The notes below the pieces were generated by a model, which saw only the letters and a list, made by a program, of their open reading frames with translations, searched no databases and was not told the origin of the DNA. Both the position numbers and the translations under genes were made by a program. A stretch of 64,000 nt of DNA, from contig NZ_PYFW01000001.1 in assembly GCF_003020125.1 (NCBI RefSeq), forward strand, positions 1,922,001 through 1,986,000, written 5' to 3'. Shown here piece after piece: positions 1-10,538 of the stretch. Within the stretch, counting starts at the first letter, position 1, and every line of letters starts with the position of its first letter. This DNA comes from Bradyrhizobium sp. MOS003 (GTDB lineage: Bacteria; Pseudomonadota; Alphaproteobacteria; Rhizobiales; Xanthobacteraceae).

Positions 1-70
1 CGACGCGCGTCGCAAACGACAGCGGCGGCGCCTTGACGTGCGGCGGGGGCGCGAAATGCTGGATCGGCAT
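1..70 (-). CDS. 5' end of an unidentified protein, cut by the window edge
   Basis: An ATG on the minus strand at 70 opens a frame that stays open to the window edge. The product begins MPIQHFAPPPHVKAPP, followed by about seven more residues. A good ribosome binding site (GAGGTGAT, a few bases upstream of the ATG) supports this start. Only 23 codons are visible and no domain can be assigned. Confidence 0.5.
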   Translation of the reverse strand, partial: MPIQHFAPPPHVKAPPLSFATRV

Positions 71-446
71 GGGATCACCTCGAACAGTGTTCTCGTGGTC
101 CATGAGCGTAGCGGCAGGCGAGGGGGGCTCAAACCAAAAAATGCGAAAACAACCCCATGCACAGTAGGGATGATGCGGAAATCATTGAGCTTTTAGGATT
201 CGGAAATCGAGAAAAACTCACGTTGCTCCGTCGGGCAAAACAGGGGCAGAATGAGATCATGGCTACGTTGTGTGTGCGGCCCTGATCTCTGCTGTCATGC
301 TCCGGCTTGACCGGGCGATGACTGGGGGATGCTAAGTCCGCGACCCACGTCCTCCGCCCCATCATGTTGCCGCCCCGATCCATCCTGTACATTCGCTGCG
401 TCTGATTCGAATCCTCCCCTTAAAAAAATAGCCCCCGGAGACACCC
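71..446. other. intergenic region, no convincing gene
   Basis: This gap separates the divergent starts at 70 (minus) and 447 (plus) and should hold both promoters. Positions 293-321 resemble one arm of the repeat found complete at 6370-6469 and 7902-8000 (CCGGCTTGACCGGGCGATGA). The stretch around 130-290 is noticeably richer in A and T than the flanks and reads like a decayed dispersed repeat. An 87-codon minus-strand frame at 129-392 crosses it but has no ribosome binding site or family resemblance. Confidence 0.4.
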
Positions 447-881
447 ATGACGTTCGCATCCACTTGTCGCGCCGCGCTGGTCGCCATCGCCGCCCTGGCC
501 GGCCTCTCGACCTCGGCGCTGGCCGACGGCGGCACCGTGGTGCTGACCATCTACAAGGCGGGCTGGATCATCGGCGGCTCCGGCGGCTCGGGCACGCTGA
601 ACTTCCGCGGCCGTTCCTATGCGCTGTCGACCGGCGGACTCGATTACGGCCTGGTGTTCGGCGGTTCCAAGACCGTGCTGCGCGGCCGCGTCTCCAACAT
701 CAACCGTCCCTCCGACGTTGCCGGCGTCTACGGCGCCGCCGGAGCCGGCCTCGCGATCGGCCGCGGCGCCCGCGCCATCGTGCTCTCCAACCAGAAGGGC
801 GCCGTGCTGGAGCTGTCGGGCACCCAGACCGGCCTGATGGCGAATGCGGATCTGAGCGGGCTTGCGATCACGATGCGGTAG
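447..881 (+). CDS. small exported glycine-rich protein of unknown function
   Basis: The 144-residue product starts with a classical Sec signal peptide (basic MTFASTCR, an Ala/Leu-rich core, then STSALADGG with likely cleavage after ALA), so it should be periplasmic. The mature part is rich in Gly with short hydrophobic beta-like segments (GGSGGSGTLNFRG, YGLVFGGSKTVLRG). It vaguely recalls YSIRK-free, EipA/DUF1134-like envelope proteins, but no family can be named. The start is preceded by CCCGGAGAC, a good ribosome binding site. It stands alone, with a palindromic repeat just downstream. Confidence 0.7.
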   Translation: MTFASTCRAALVAIAALAGLSTSALADGGTVVLTIYKAGWIIGGSGGSGTLNFRGRSYALSTGGLDYGLVFGGSKTVLRGRVSNINRPSDVAGVYGAAGAGLAIGRGARAIVLSNQKGAVLELSGTQTGLMANADLSGLAITMR

Positions 882-890
882 CGCAGGTCG

Positions 891-986
891 CGTAGGGTGG
901 GCAATGGCGCGCAAGCGCCGTGCCCACCATCGGTGCCAGTACGACACGAAACAGTTGGTGGGCACGCTTCGCTTTGCCACCCTACG
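891..986. repeat. dispersed palindromic repeat, family A (CGTAGGGTGGGC)
   Basis: The outer arms CGTAGGGTGGGCAA and its complement at the right end (TTGCCACCCTACG) are inverted. Inner segments also pair (GGCGCGCAAGCGCC; GTGCCCACC against GGTGGGCAC). It lies between the gene ending at 881 and the convergent GST gene ending at 1003, so it could form a strong hairpin in both transcripts. A second copy of the family is at 3152-3253. Confidence 0.75.
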
Positions 987-1002
987 AGATACGAAGCCCG
1001 GA

Positions 1003-1698
1003 CTACGATCCACTCACCGCCGCGTGAATCCGCTCGCAATGCGCGACTAGATTTGCGTGCGCGTCGACGAAGGCCTTCAGCGGGGTCGGGATCGGAAAGT
1101 AGTAGATGTTGGCGATGAAGCCGTAGATGCCGGCATCGGCGCTGGTAGGCCGCTCGCGGTGCACGAAGCCTGTCGCCGGCACGATCTCGGCCAGCACCTG
1201 CAAATCGGCGAGCCCTCGCGCGTAGGCCTGATCGGGCGTGTAGCGGCCGATGCCCTGATAATGATAGCGCTGTGAATTGTACGCCTTCGCCTTCTCGAAT
1301 CCTTCCGCATCGATCTGCGGATGCTGCGCGATGAAGCCGTCGCGGAACGCCGGATAGAAGCGCTCGTCCTTCCAGCGCGAATACGACATCACCCAATAGA
1401 GGTCGTCGAGCATGCGCGTGACGAAATGATTGGTCCGCCTCTGCTGCTCAGTTAGCGCCGCATCGATGGTGAGACGATATTTTGCGATCGCATGCGCGAT
1501 GATGGTCTCGCTGTCGCCGATGGTCTCGCCGTCGTCGACGACGTAAGGCAGCTGCCCCCGCGGCGCGGCGGAAGCATCGAAGACGTGTTCATGCACGAAT
1601 GGCACGCCGGCGAGCTTCAGGAACGCGTAGACCTTGAGGCCGTAGCCGTTGTTGTCGGCGACGCCGAACAGTTCGGGATAGGAGTAGAGGGTCAGCAT
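1003..1698 (-). CDS. glutathione S-transferase family protein (metaxin/FAX-like)
   Basis: The 231-residue product has an N-terminal thioredoxin-fold segment (MLTLYSYPELFGVADNNGYGLKV is split here only for length; residues 1-23) followed by the GST landmarks RGQLPYVVDDG and the G-DSETII segment near residues 48-65. The remainder is the all-helical C-terminal domain. The Ser/Tyr residues at the N-terminus could serve glutathione activation. The layout and length resemble metaxin- or FAX-like GSTs rather than classical detoxifying ones. The substrate is unknown. It is followed upstream (higher coordinates) by a second, unrelated GST gene on the same strand, 65 bases away. Confidence 0.8.
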   Translation of the reverse strand: MLTLYSYPELFGVADNNGYGLKVYAFLKLAGVPFVHEHVFDASAAPRGQLPYVVDDGETIGDSETIIAHAIAKYRLTIDAALTEQQRRTNHFVTRMLDDLYWVMSYSRWKDERFYPAFRDGFIAQHPQIDAEGFEKAKAYNSQRYHYQGIGRYTPDQAYARGLADLQVLAEIVPATGFVHRERPTSADAGIYGFIANIYYFPIPTPLKAFVDAHANLVAHCERIHAAVSGS

Positions 1699-1763
1699 GG
1701 GACGCTCCTCTGCGCTGGGGGCAGCATGCAGGGGAGCCGTGGCGGACGCAATGAGGGAGTGCC

Positions 1764-2414
1764 CTACGAACGAGACGCCGCGGTGAACACCGCCAGTTGC
1801 GCATCGAACGCCCGCCTGAACGCCGGCCGCGCCTCGCCGCGGGCGGCATAGGCGGAAAGATCAGGATATTCGTCGAGCAGGCCCGATATGTGCAGCCGGC
1901 GCAGCACCGTCACCATCATCAGATCGCCGGCGCTGAACGCGCCGTCGAGCCAGTCGGCACCGCCGAGGCGGCGGGACAATTCGCCGAGCCTGGTACGGAC
2001 GCGATCCCCGAGCATGGCCAGGCGCTCCGCGAACCAGCTCCTGTCGCGCTCGAACATCGTGGCCATCCCGAGCTCGACGATCGGCGGCTCCAGCGTGTTC
2101 AGCGCGGCGAACATCCACGCGATCGCGCGGCTCCTGGCGTTGGCGTCGTCAGGCAGCAGCCCGGCATGGCGTTCCGCGAGATGCAGCACGATCGCGCCGG
2201 ACTCGAACAGGGCGAGGTCGCCGTCCTCATAGGTCGGAATCTGCCCGAATGGATGCACGGCGAGATGGGCGGGCTGTTTCATCTCGGCGAATGAAACGAG
2301 GCGGACATCGTAAGGCTGCCCCACCTCTTCGAGCGCCCAGCGCACCCGCATGTCGCGGGCCTGCCCCCTGCCGCGGTCGGGCGAGTTTGCGAAGGCGGTG
2401 ATGGTGGGGATCAT
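1764..2414 (-). CDS. glutathione S-transferase
   Basis: The 216-residue product carries the canonical GST_N pattern: a thioredoxin fold with RDMRVRWALEEVGQPYDV, then HPFGQIPTYEDGDLALFESGAI, whose cis-Pro and ESGAI glutathione-binding turn are diagnostic (long motifs given in two parts). The C-terminal helical domain contains the typical FSAGDLMMVTVLRRL segment. I prefer the ATG at 2414 over the one four codons upstream because GGAG lies six bases before it, while the upstream ATG abuts the palindromic repeat at 2431. It is a cytosolic enzyme whose electrophile substrate is unknown. Confidence 0.85.
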   Translation of the reverse strand: MIPTITAFANSPDRGRGQARDMRVRWALEEVGQPYDVRLVSFAEMKQPAHLAVHPFGQIPTYEDGDLALFESGAIVLHLAERHAGLLPDDANARSRAIAWMFAALNTLEPPIVELGMATMFERDRSWFAERLAMLGDRVRTRLGELSRRLGGADWLDGAFSAGDLMMVTVLRRLHISGLLDEYPDLSAYAARGEARPAFRRAFDAQLAVFTAASRS

Positions 2415-2430
2415 CGGGGGCTCCATTCGT

Positions 2431-2517
2431 CGTCATTGCGAGCGTAGCGAAGCAATCCAGACTACCACCGAGGAGACGGTCTGGATTGCTTCGTCGCAAG
2501 GGCTCCTCGCAATGACG
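2431..2517. repeat. dispersed palindromic repeat, family B (CGTCATTGCGAGC)
   Basis: The left arm CGTCATTGCGAGCGTAGCGA, continuing GCAATCCAGAC, is mirrored by GTCTGGATTGC...GCAATGACG at the right. Related copies with the same AAGCAATCCAG core are at 32546-32625 and 52381-52454. It sits immediately upstream of the GST start, so it may lie in the leader of that mRNA. Confidence 0.8.
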
Positions 2518-2700
2518 GGGTTGCGGCCGCGTGCCGCTCGATTTCGCATTTGCCTTCGAAGGACGAATGGCCGGCGCGGGTTCCGACAGCAGGGGCCGTA
2601 AAAAATTCGGCGACCGTGTCGGAACACCGTTCTGCCGCACGTCCTTGGAGCGATGATGCGGCAGTCGCGCGTCCCGCCCGAGGCAAAAGGATCAAAGTCC

Positions 2701-3156
2701 ATGACGTCAATCACGCCGTTTCTCTGGTTCGACAACAACGTTCCGGAGGCTGTCGCCTTCTACAAATCGGTGTTTCCCAACGCGGAGGTCGAGACTGTCA
2801 GCGACTTCATGGCGGTATTCGAACTCGAAGGCCAGCGCTTCAACGCGCTCAACGGCGGGCCGCAATACAAGTTCAACGAAGCGGTGTCGTTCTTCATCAG
2901 CGTGGAGACGCAAGCGGAAGTCGATTATTTTTGGAGCCGGTTGATTGCGGACGGCGGTGAAGAGTCCCGCTGCGGCTGGCTCAAGGACAAGTTCGGCCTG
3001 TCCTGGCAGGTGGTGCCATCGGCGCTCGGCCGCTATCTCGGCGACGCCGATCGAGCCAAGGCGAACCGCGTCATGCAGGCGATGATGGGGATGCGGAAGA
3101 TCGTGATTGCGGACCTCGACAAGGCTATGCGAGGTGAGGGAATGACGGTGCCGTAG
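2701..3156 (+). CDS. VOC/PhnB-like glyoxalase-fold protein
   Basis: The 151-residue product begins MTSITPFLWFDNNVPEAV, the signature of the PhnB-like, 3-demethylubiquinone-9-methyltransferase-like branch of the vicinal oxygen chelate fold. Further matches are the AVAFYKSVFP segment, the FELEGQRFNALNGGP strand, and the C-terminal CGWLKDKFGLSWQVVP motif. The ATG at 2701 is chosen because family members begin there; the frame extends 16 codons further upstream without family resemblance. Members are small cytosolic dimers, often of unknown substrate. The stop codon lies inside the left arm of a palindromic repeat. Confidence 0.85.
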   Translation: MTSITPFLWFDNNVPEAVAFYKSVFPNAEVETVSDFMAVFELEGQRFNALNGGPQYKFNEAVSFFISVETQAEVDYFWSRLIADGGEESRCGWLKDKFGLSWQVVPSALGRYLGDADRAKANRVMQAMMGMRKIVIADLDKAMRGEGMTVP

Positions 3157-3253
3157 GGTGCAAAGGCGCGCCCCTCGCGCGCCGTGCCCACGCACTGCCG
3201 GGAATTACGGACAAATCGTGGGCACGGCGCTGACGCGCCTTTGCCCACCCTAC
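3152..3253. repeat. dispersed palindromic repeat, family A, supplying stop codons to both flanking genes
   Basis: The left arm is CGTAGGGTGCAAAGGCGCGC and the right arm is its near-complement GCGCCTTTGCCCACCCTAC; inner segments GTGCCCACG and CGTGGGCAC also pair. The element fills the whole space between two convergent genes. The TAG at 3154-3156 ends the VOC gene on the plus strand and the TAG read on the minus strand at 3252-3250 ends mug. Both therefore end in the same TAGGGTG of the repeat arm. Confidence 0.8.
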
Positions 3254-3795
3254 AAGGCAATCCACGCCGCCAACTCGCGCCACGGCTGGATCGTCCAGTG
3301 CCCGGACGCCGCGCCCGACGGCGACGGCAGAACGAATATCTCCGGTAGGCTTGCATCGCGCGGCTGCCGCCCCAGCGCGATCGCTGACGACGGCCGGCCG
3401 TAAAACAAGCTCGCCGCCTTCTTGCTCGTGAACGCAATCGTCCGCGGCTGGTACTTCTCCATCTTCGCCCTGAAGCCAGCCACGTCGATCGTCTCCGCCG
3501 CGATCTGGTGATCCATCCCGGCGCCGGTCTTGGAGAGATCGGTGAAGCCGATCCCGAACTCGATCAGCGCTGCGAACTCGCCCGGCTGATAGCGCCGCGG
3601 CGTGATCCCGGCCTCATGCAGCGCGCGCCAGAAGCGATTGCCGGGATGGGCATAGTAGTGCTCGAGCTCGGCCGATCGCGTCGAGGCGGCGGTGCCGACG
3701 AAAACGAGGCGGAGGTCGGGGCGGAACTGGTCGGGGAGGCGGTGGGGGGTGGGCAAGAGCAAATCAGACGTTTTTGGCGTCGCGTCGGCGACCAC
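3250..3795 (-). CDS. mug: G/U mismatch-specific DNA glycosylase (Mug/TDG family)
   Basis: The 181-residue product matches the Mug branch of the uracil-DNA glycosylase fold: LRLVFVGTAAST (motif A, residues about 28-39), HPGNRFWRALHEAGITP (residues about 50-66), the GIGFTDLSK segment, and LPSPSGAAS (the second active-site loop, about 157-165). Mug removes uracil or ethenocytosine opposite guanine in the cytoplasm. Motif A has the GTAAS form rather than the Asn-containing GINP of E. coli Mug, a common variation in related proteins that may alter specificity. It is a lone gene convergent with the VOC gene. Confidence 0.85.
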   Translation of the reverse strand: MVADATPKTSDLLLPTPHRLPDQFRPDLRLVFVGTAASTRSAELEHYYAHPGNRFWRALHEAGITPRRYQPGEFAALIEFGIGFTDLSKTGAGMDHQIAAETIDVAGFRAKMEKYQPRTIAFTSKKAASLFYGRPSSAIALGRQPRDASLPEIFVLPSPSGAASGHWTIQPWRELAAWIAL

Positions 3796-3952
3796 GATTA
3801 ATTGGCCTTGTGAAAGGAAGTGCGATGCAGCCCAATTGCTGCCTCTGGTCTTCCCTTTTCTCCAGACTTCGTCCTTCCGGGTTCAGTAAGCCTTCGATTA
3901 AGTGGTTTAGGGGCTTGTCCTTGGCGTTGATCCGCGATCGCTCAAGAACAAC

Positions 3953-4360
3953 GTGGTAACGCTCACCGGACCGAGCCAAGGCCAAGGCAGCCAAATCGAC
4001 ATACTTATTCTGCATCCCTTGGATTGCTTGCGGAGCAGGCTTTCAAATATCAACGATCTGAAGAGAACGGATCCCCATTCCATCAGTTCTGCTCATGCGG
4101 CGGTCATAATACTCGATGTCTTCATCGATGATCTTTTGCAAAATGGGGAAACGAAAAAGGCTCAAGCCATCTTGATGAGCTTGTTCTACGTCATTCGGGA
4201 CCGGAATTTGGGGCGGCCGTCGCAGACAAAATTTCAAGTTGATCCCTTGTCGATACTGTTAAAGTATCGACTAGACCTTCGCTTGGACAACAGATGGCGG
4301 TCCCACCAGCTAGCTAATGCAATCAGTCGCCTTCGAAAGAAGATGGATCTAAATGCCTAG
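3953..4360 (+). pseudogene. probable 5'-truncated remnant of a nucleotidyltransferase-like gene
   Basis: The frame stays open from 3911 to 4360, and a GTG at 3953 is the first plausible start, with no good ribosome binding site. The peptide contains IDILILHPLDCLRSRLSNIN, then helical segments with VFIDDLL and LSRLRKKM-like ends. This resembles my recollection of the C-terminal half of nucleotidyltransferase-fold proteins with an ILHPLDCL strand. The expected N-terminal GS-type nucleotide-binding motif is missing upstream, so I read it as a truncated gene. Positions 4081-4140 contain 27 G/C of 60, against 40 of 60 at 5101-5160, consistent with foreign origin. It could also be an intact short gene. 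Confidence 0.45.
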
Positions 4361-4386
4361 CGGAAGGGCGATCCGCCGCCCTTCCG
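4361..4386. terminator. bidirectional hairpin between the gene remnant and thiC
   Basis: CGGAAGGGCG and CGCCCTTCCG form a perfect 10-bp stem with a six-base loop (ATCCGC). It lies right after the stop of the plus-strand remnant and 30 bases beyond the thiC stop, so it could end both transcripts. There is no long T run. Confidence 0.55.
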
Positions 4387-4416
4387 ACGTGCAATCCAAA
4401 TCGCAATTCAACTCGT

Positions 4417-7091
<2,675 letters not shown>

Positions 7092-7105
<14 letters not shown>

Positions 7106-7874
7106 GCCAGAAAGGTGTCCCAACGACAGGGGTGGAAGGGGAGGCGAAGTCGCGGGCGTTCATCAGCCCGGCTTCGTATGCAGTGCGGCCGGCCTCGACA
7201 CCGAGGCGGAAGGCGTTGGCCATTGCGATCGGGTCCGCGGCCTTGGCGATTGCGGTGTTGAGCAGCACGGCATCAAAGCCGAGCTCGAGTGCCTCGGCGG
7301 CGTGGCTGGGGGCGCCGAGGCCGGCGTCGACCACCAGCGTGACATCGGGCAGTCGCTCGCGCAGCAGCTTCAACGCGTCGCGATTGGTGATGCCCTTGGC
7401 GCTGCCGATCGGAGCGGCCCACGGCATCACCACCTTGCAGCCGGCATCGACCAGGCGGTTCGCGACCGAGAGATCCTCGGTGCAATAGGGGAATACGTCA
7501 AAGCCGTCCTTGATCAAGATGCCGGCGGCTTCGACCAGGCCGACAACATCGGGCTGCAGCGTGTCGTTGTCGGCGATGACCTCGAGCTTGATCCAGCTCG
7601 TGCCGAACAATTCGCGCGCCAGCTTGGCGGTGGTCACGGCCTCGCGCACGCTGCGGCAGCCGGCGGTGTTCGGCAGCACGGTGACGTCGAGCTCGCGGAT
7701 CAGCTTCCAGAACGCATCGCCGGTCTTGCCGCCGGCGGATTCGCGCCGCAGCGATACCGTGACGATGTTGGAGCCGGACGCGCGGATCGCGTCCTGCATG
7801 ATCGCGGGAGACGGGTAGAGCGCGCTGCCGATCAGCAGGCGGGAGGCGAAGGTCTTGCCGTAGAAGGTCACCAT
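7092..7874 (-). CDS. thiG: thiazole synthase ThiG
   Basis: ThiG builds the thiazole ring from 1-deoxyxylulose 5-phosphate, dehydroglycine (from ThiO) and the sulfur carried by ThiS thiocarboxylate. The 260-residue (beta-alpha)8 protein shows the catalytic lysine in SWIKLEVI (K96), [14 protein letters not shown], the PYCTEDL segment, [16 protein letters not shown], and [15 protein letters not shown] with [13 protein letters not shown] binding phosphate. It lies between thiS and thiE; the gap to thiS holds a palindromic repeat. Confidence 0.96.
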
Positions 7875-7901
7875 GTGGGAGGTGTCTCCTTAGAGGTAGC
7901 T

Positions 7902-8000
7902 GTCATCCCCGCGAAGGCGGGGATCCAGTACGCCGCGGCCGTGCGGCAGGAACCGAGACGCTGCGGCGTACTGGATCGCCCGGTCAAGCCGGGCGATGAC
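7902..8000. repeat. dispersed repeat, family C, thiG-thiS gap
   Basis: Same element and orientation as 6370-6469: identical GTCATCCCCGCGAAGGCGGG start and CCCGGTCAAGCCGGGCGATG end, differing mainly in about a dozen central bases. It sits between thiS and thiG, where the operon mRNA would carry it as a hairpin-rich spacer. Confidence 0.85.
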
Positions 8001-8028
8001 AGCGGAGAGTGTGGAGAGAGCACCATCC

Positions 8029-8226
8029 TCACCCTCCCTGCCGCGGCGTGATGATCTCGATTTCGTCGCCGGCCTTCAGGCTCGTCTCGGCCCAGCGGCT
8101 TTTCGGCACGACGTCGTAATTGAGCGCGATGGCGAAATGGGTGCCCTCGTAGTCGAGCTCGGAGAGCAACGCGTCCACGCTGGCCGCATTGATTTCGCGC
8201 TGCTCGCCGTTGACGATCACGCGCAT
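8029..8226 (-). CDS. thiS: sulfur carrier protein ThiS
   Basis: The 65-residue ubiquitin-fold carrier ends in the essential Gly-Gly (PRQGG), which is adenylated and converted to the thiocarboxylate that donates sulfur to ThiG. Family features include the MRVIVNGEQREI start, FAIALNYDVVPKSRW, and AGDEIEIITPRQGG. Its start overlaps the 3' end of thiO by 10 bases, so translation is likely coupled. Confidence 0.96.
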   Translation of the reverse strand: MRVIVNGEQREINAASVDALLSELDYEGTHFAIALNYDVVPKSRWAETSLKAGDEIEIITPRQGG

Positions 8227-9239
8227 CGCATCACCTCGTTGTCGATCTGGCCGCGCTCGACAAAGGCCAGCGTCAGCTCGGCGAGGGCCGGCGCGATCAG
8301 GAAGCCGTGGCGGTAGAGGCCGTTGACGGAGATCGTGCTGCCGCGAATGCCGATGCGCGGAAGGTTGTCGGGAAAAGCGGGACGAAGGCCCGAGCCGAAT
8401 TCGACGATGCGGGCCTCGCCGAACGCCGGATGCACCGTGTAGGCGGCGCCCAGGAGTTCGAGCGCGGAGCGGACGCTGACGCCGCTGTCCTCGGTCTCGA
8501 TCGAGGTCGCGCCCAGCATGAACAGATTGTCCTCGCGCGGGATCACGTAGAGCGGCCAGCGCGGATGCATCAGCCGCACCGGGCGGGCCAGCTGCACTTC
8601 GGCTGTCTCGATCAGGATCATCTCGCCCTTGACGCCGCGAAGCTCGGGTTGTTCCTCGCGGGCGCCGAGGCCGCGGCAGTCGATCACGATGCCGTCGGTA
8701 TCCCCAGCGAGATCGCTCACGGTGACGTCGCTCGAGAATTTGATGGTGCCGCCGGCGGCGCGGATGCGATCATGCAACTGCGGCAGCACGCGGCGCGGCT
8801 CGACATGGCCCTCCGCCGGGAAGAACAGCGCATCGCGAAAGCGGCCCTCCAGCGATGGCTCGAGTGCGGCGAGGCCTGCCGCATCGAGCCGGCGGTGCTC
8901 CTCGGTCATGCGGGCAAAACGCTCGAAATCGTTGCGCTCGCGCGGATGTGCCACGACCAGCGAGCCGTTGAACGGCGTGTCGGGCAATTCGCGCCGCCAG
9001 AGGTCGAGCGAGCGCAGCCCGAGGCGGCTGATGATGGGTTCGGCGACCTCGGCCTCGCAATAGGGCGCGAGCATGCCGCCGGCCCAATGGCTGGTGGCGT
9101 CCGTCATCGCCTCGTCACCGCGCTCGTGCAGGGTCACGGCATGGCCGGCCTGCGCGAACAGCAGGGCCTGCCAGGCTCCCGCAATGCCTGCGCCGATGAT
9201 GGATACCGGAGACTCCGGTCGCTTGGTCGTTTGCAACAT
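8217..9239 (-). CDS. thiO: glycine oxidase / FAD-dependent oxidoreductase ThiO
   Basis: ThiO oxidises glycine to the imine used by ThiG in aerobic thiamin synthesis. The 340-residue protein starts with a dinucleotide-binding fold (VSIIGAGIAGAWQALLFA, a GxGxxG motif around residues 16-21), has the HWAGGMLAPYCEAE segment typical of ThiO, and a C-terminal FAD contact (GLYRHGFLIAPALAE). It is the first gene of the operon, directly behind the TPP riboswitch. Confidence 0.93.
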   Translation of the reverse strand: MLQTTKRPESPVSIIGAGIAGAWQALLFAQAGHAVTLHERGDEAMTDATSHWAGGMLAPYCEAEVAEPIISRLGLRSLDLWRRELPDTPFNGSLVVAHPRERNDFERFARMTEEHRRLDAAGLAALEPSLEGRFRDALFFPAEGHVEPRRVLPQLHDRIRAAGGTIKFSSDVTVSDLAGDTDGIVIDCRGLGAREEQPELRGVKGEMILIETAEVQLARPVRLMHPRWPLYVIPREDNLFMLGATSIETEDSGVSVRSALELLGAAYTVHPAFGEARIVEFGSGLRPAFPDNLPRIGIRGSTISVNGLYRHGFLIAPALAELTLAFVERGQIDNEVMRCA

Positions 9240-9244
9240 CCCTG

Positions 9245-9350
9245 TCCCTTCGCCGGCATGACCCGGATCAGGTTCAAAGGGTCACCGCGGTCCTGGGCGG
9301 TATTGCCCATTTAGCGGTATCTCAGCTCCTCCTCGGAGCACCCCTCGGAA
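9245..9350 (-). promoter_or_regulatory. TPP riboswitch (THI box) of the thiamin operon
   Basis: Read on the minus strand the leader shows the TPP aptamer landmarks in order: GAGGGGTGCTC, then GCTGAGATACCGC (9326-9314), GACCCTTTGAACCTGATC, and GGGTCATGCCGGCGAAGGGA, whose CGAAGGGA end pairs back toward the GAGGGG helix. The ThiO ATG follows five bases later, so TPP binding most likely hides the ribosome binding site or start; no separate terminator is visible. The consensus match is nearly complete. Confidence 0.95.
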
Positions 9351-9411
9351 CAGGTCTAATGTAGGACAGTGGGGGCTAGTGTCAACGCGTTACAGACGGA
9401 ACCCACCGCCC

Positions 9412-9546
9412 GTGCCCCGGACGCGATGCAGCGCGCCGCCTCTTGGCGGCGTGATGCGTCGCAGAGCCGGGGCCCGTTTTTGCGTCGGATAGGCTGGGTC
9501 CCGGCTCTGCGCAGCAACGCTACGCGTCGCAGCGCGTCCGGGACAC
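9412..9546. repeat. dispersed palindromic repeat, family D (GTGCCCCGGACGCG)
   Basis: The left end GTGCCCCGGACGCGATGCAG is mirrored by the right end CTACGCGTCGCAGCGCGTCC followed by GGGACAC. Centrally, CGCAGAGCCGGGGCCC pairs with GGGTCCCGGCTCTGCG. It fills the gap between the riboswitch and the convergent-side end of the transglycosylase gene and carries no frame of its own. Confidence 0.8.
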
Positions 9547-9552
9547 GCGAGC

Positions 9553-10098
9553 TTACTGCGCCGCCTGCGCCCGCGCATTGCGGACACGTTGGGCCATTTT
9601 CCGGTGCGGGACGTTGCCGAACATCGGTTGCGGATTGCCGTTCGACTCGAGCCAAGGTTGACCCATGGTGTCGCCCATGTTGGCGACCTGCACCGTCTCC
9701 TGCCGCTGGCGCTTGGCGGCGTAGTAATAACCGCCGGCGAAATAGCGCACGGCCCGGGCGTGGTCGCCGTTGGCGGCGCGATAGGCGCCGGCGAGGTATT
9801 TCACGGCATAGGTGAGGTTGGCGTTGGGATCGCGCAGGCCAGCGGCATCGCCGGTGTAGCCGACCCCGCGGGCGGTCGCGAGCTTGATCTGCATCAGCCC
9901 GATGGTGCCGCCACGGCCGACCAGGTGCGGCTGATAACGGCTCTCCCGCATGATGACGCGGTGCACCAGCGCTTCCGGCACGCCGTTGGCGCGGGCATGG
10001 GCCGCGACCATCTCGGCATAGTCCGCTTCACCCGCGAAGGCCGCCTGCGGCAACGTCAATCCGGCCGCGAGCAGCGCGGCAATGCGTAAAAATTTCAT
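9553..10098 (-). CDS. exported lytic transglycosylase (SLT domain)
   Basis: A signal peptide (MKFLRIAALLAAGLTLPQAAFA) precedes an SLT domain that cleaves the glycan strands of peptidoglycan in the periplasm. The catalytic glutamate is in VIMRESRYQP (residue about 52), followed by GRGGTIGLMQIKLATAR and the LRDPNANLTYAVKYLAGAY block. The 181-residue length is the minimal SLT form; the C-terminal tail is rich in Gln and Arg. It is a single gene. Confidence 0.88.
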   Translation of the reverse strand: MKFLRIAALLAAGLTLPQAAFAGEADYAEMVAAHARANGVPEALVHRVIMRESRYQPHLVGRGGTIGLMQIKLATARGVGYTGDAAGLRDPNANLTYAVKYLAGAYRAANGDHARAVRYFAGGYYYAAKRQRQETVQVANMGDTMGQPWLESNGNPQPMFGNVPHRKMAQRVRNARAQAAQ

Positions 10099-10336
10099 CA
10101 GATATTCCTGAGGTCCTATGAAGTGACCTGCGCCCGATGGCCGATAGGCCAGTCGAACGCGGCGATGATATGACCAAACGCCGCCGTTAACGATTTGGCG
10201 GCGCCGAGCCGTTGTTACGACTCAATGCCGGGCTACGGGTTCCCTCAGGCGGATGCCCGCTCGCGGCAGCAAGGCTGTCTAGTCGCGCGAGCCCGCGAAA
10301 GCGAGTAGGAAGCGGCAGCAAATCGGGAGAGGTGCC

Positions 10337-10537
10337 ATGACAAAAGCAATCCTCAGAGAGACCCCCAGGCAAAACCCCTGTGCCCAATGCGGCACGCCGA
10401 TCCCGCGGCCCGACTGGATCGAGCCGGGCGAAGGGCGCGTGTCCTATATCTGGACCTGCCACGCCTGCAATTATCGCTTCGAGGCCGTGGCGATCTTCGA
10501 CGAGGTCGCCGTCGAGCGCCCGCCGCTCGCGGCGTGA
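10337..10537 (+). CDS. small zinc-ribbon-like protein
   Basis: The 66-residue product has two CxxC knuckles (NPCAQCGTPIP and WTCHACNYRF) 27 residues apart, a likely single zinc ribbon. The start is supported by GGGAGAGGTGCC before the ATG. No partner is evident; its 3' end nearly touches the convergent histidine kinase gene. Function is unknown. Confidence 0.7.
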   Translation: MTKAILRETPRQNPCAQCGTPIPRPDWIEPGEGRVSYIWTCHACNYRFEAVAIFDEVAVERPPLAA

Positions 10538-10538
10538 A

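Noticed and set aside
129..392. An 87-codon minus-strand frame between the first two genes
   Set aside because: It has no ribosome binding site, an erratic composition and crosses a piece of a dispersed repeat.
3764..4015. An 83-codon minus-strand frame across the A/T-richer segment beside mug
   Set aside because: It overlaps mug's start, has no ribosome binding site and no recognisable family; the plus-strand reading with ILHPLDCL is more convincing.
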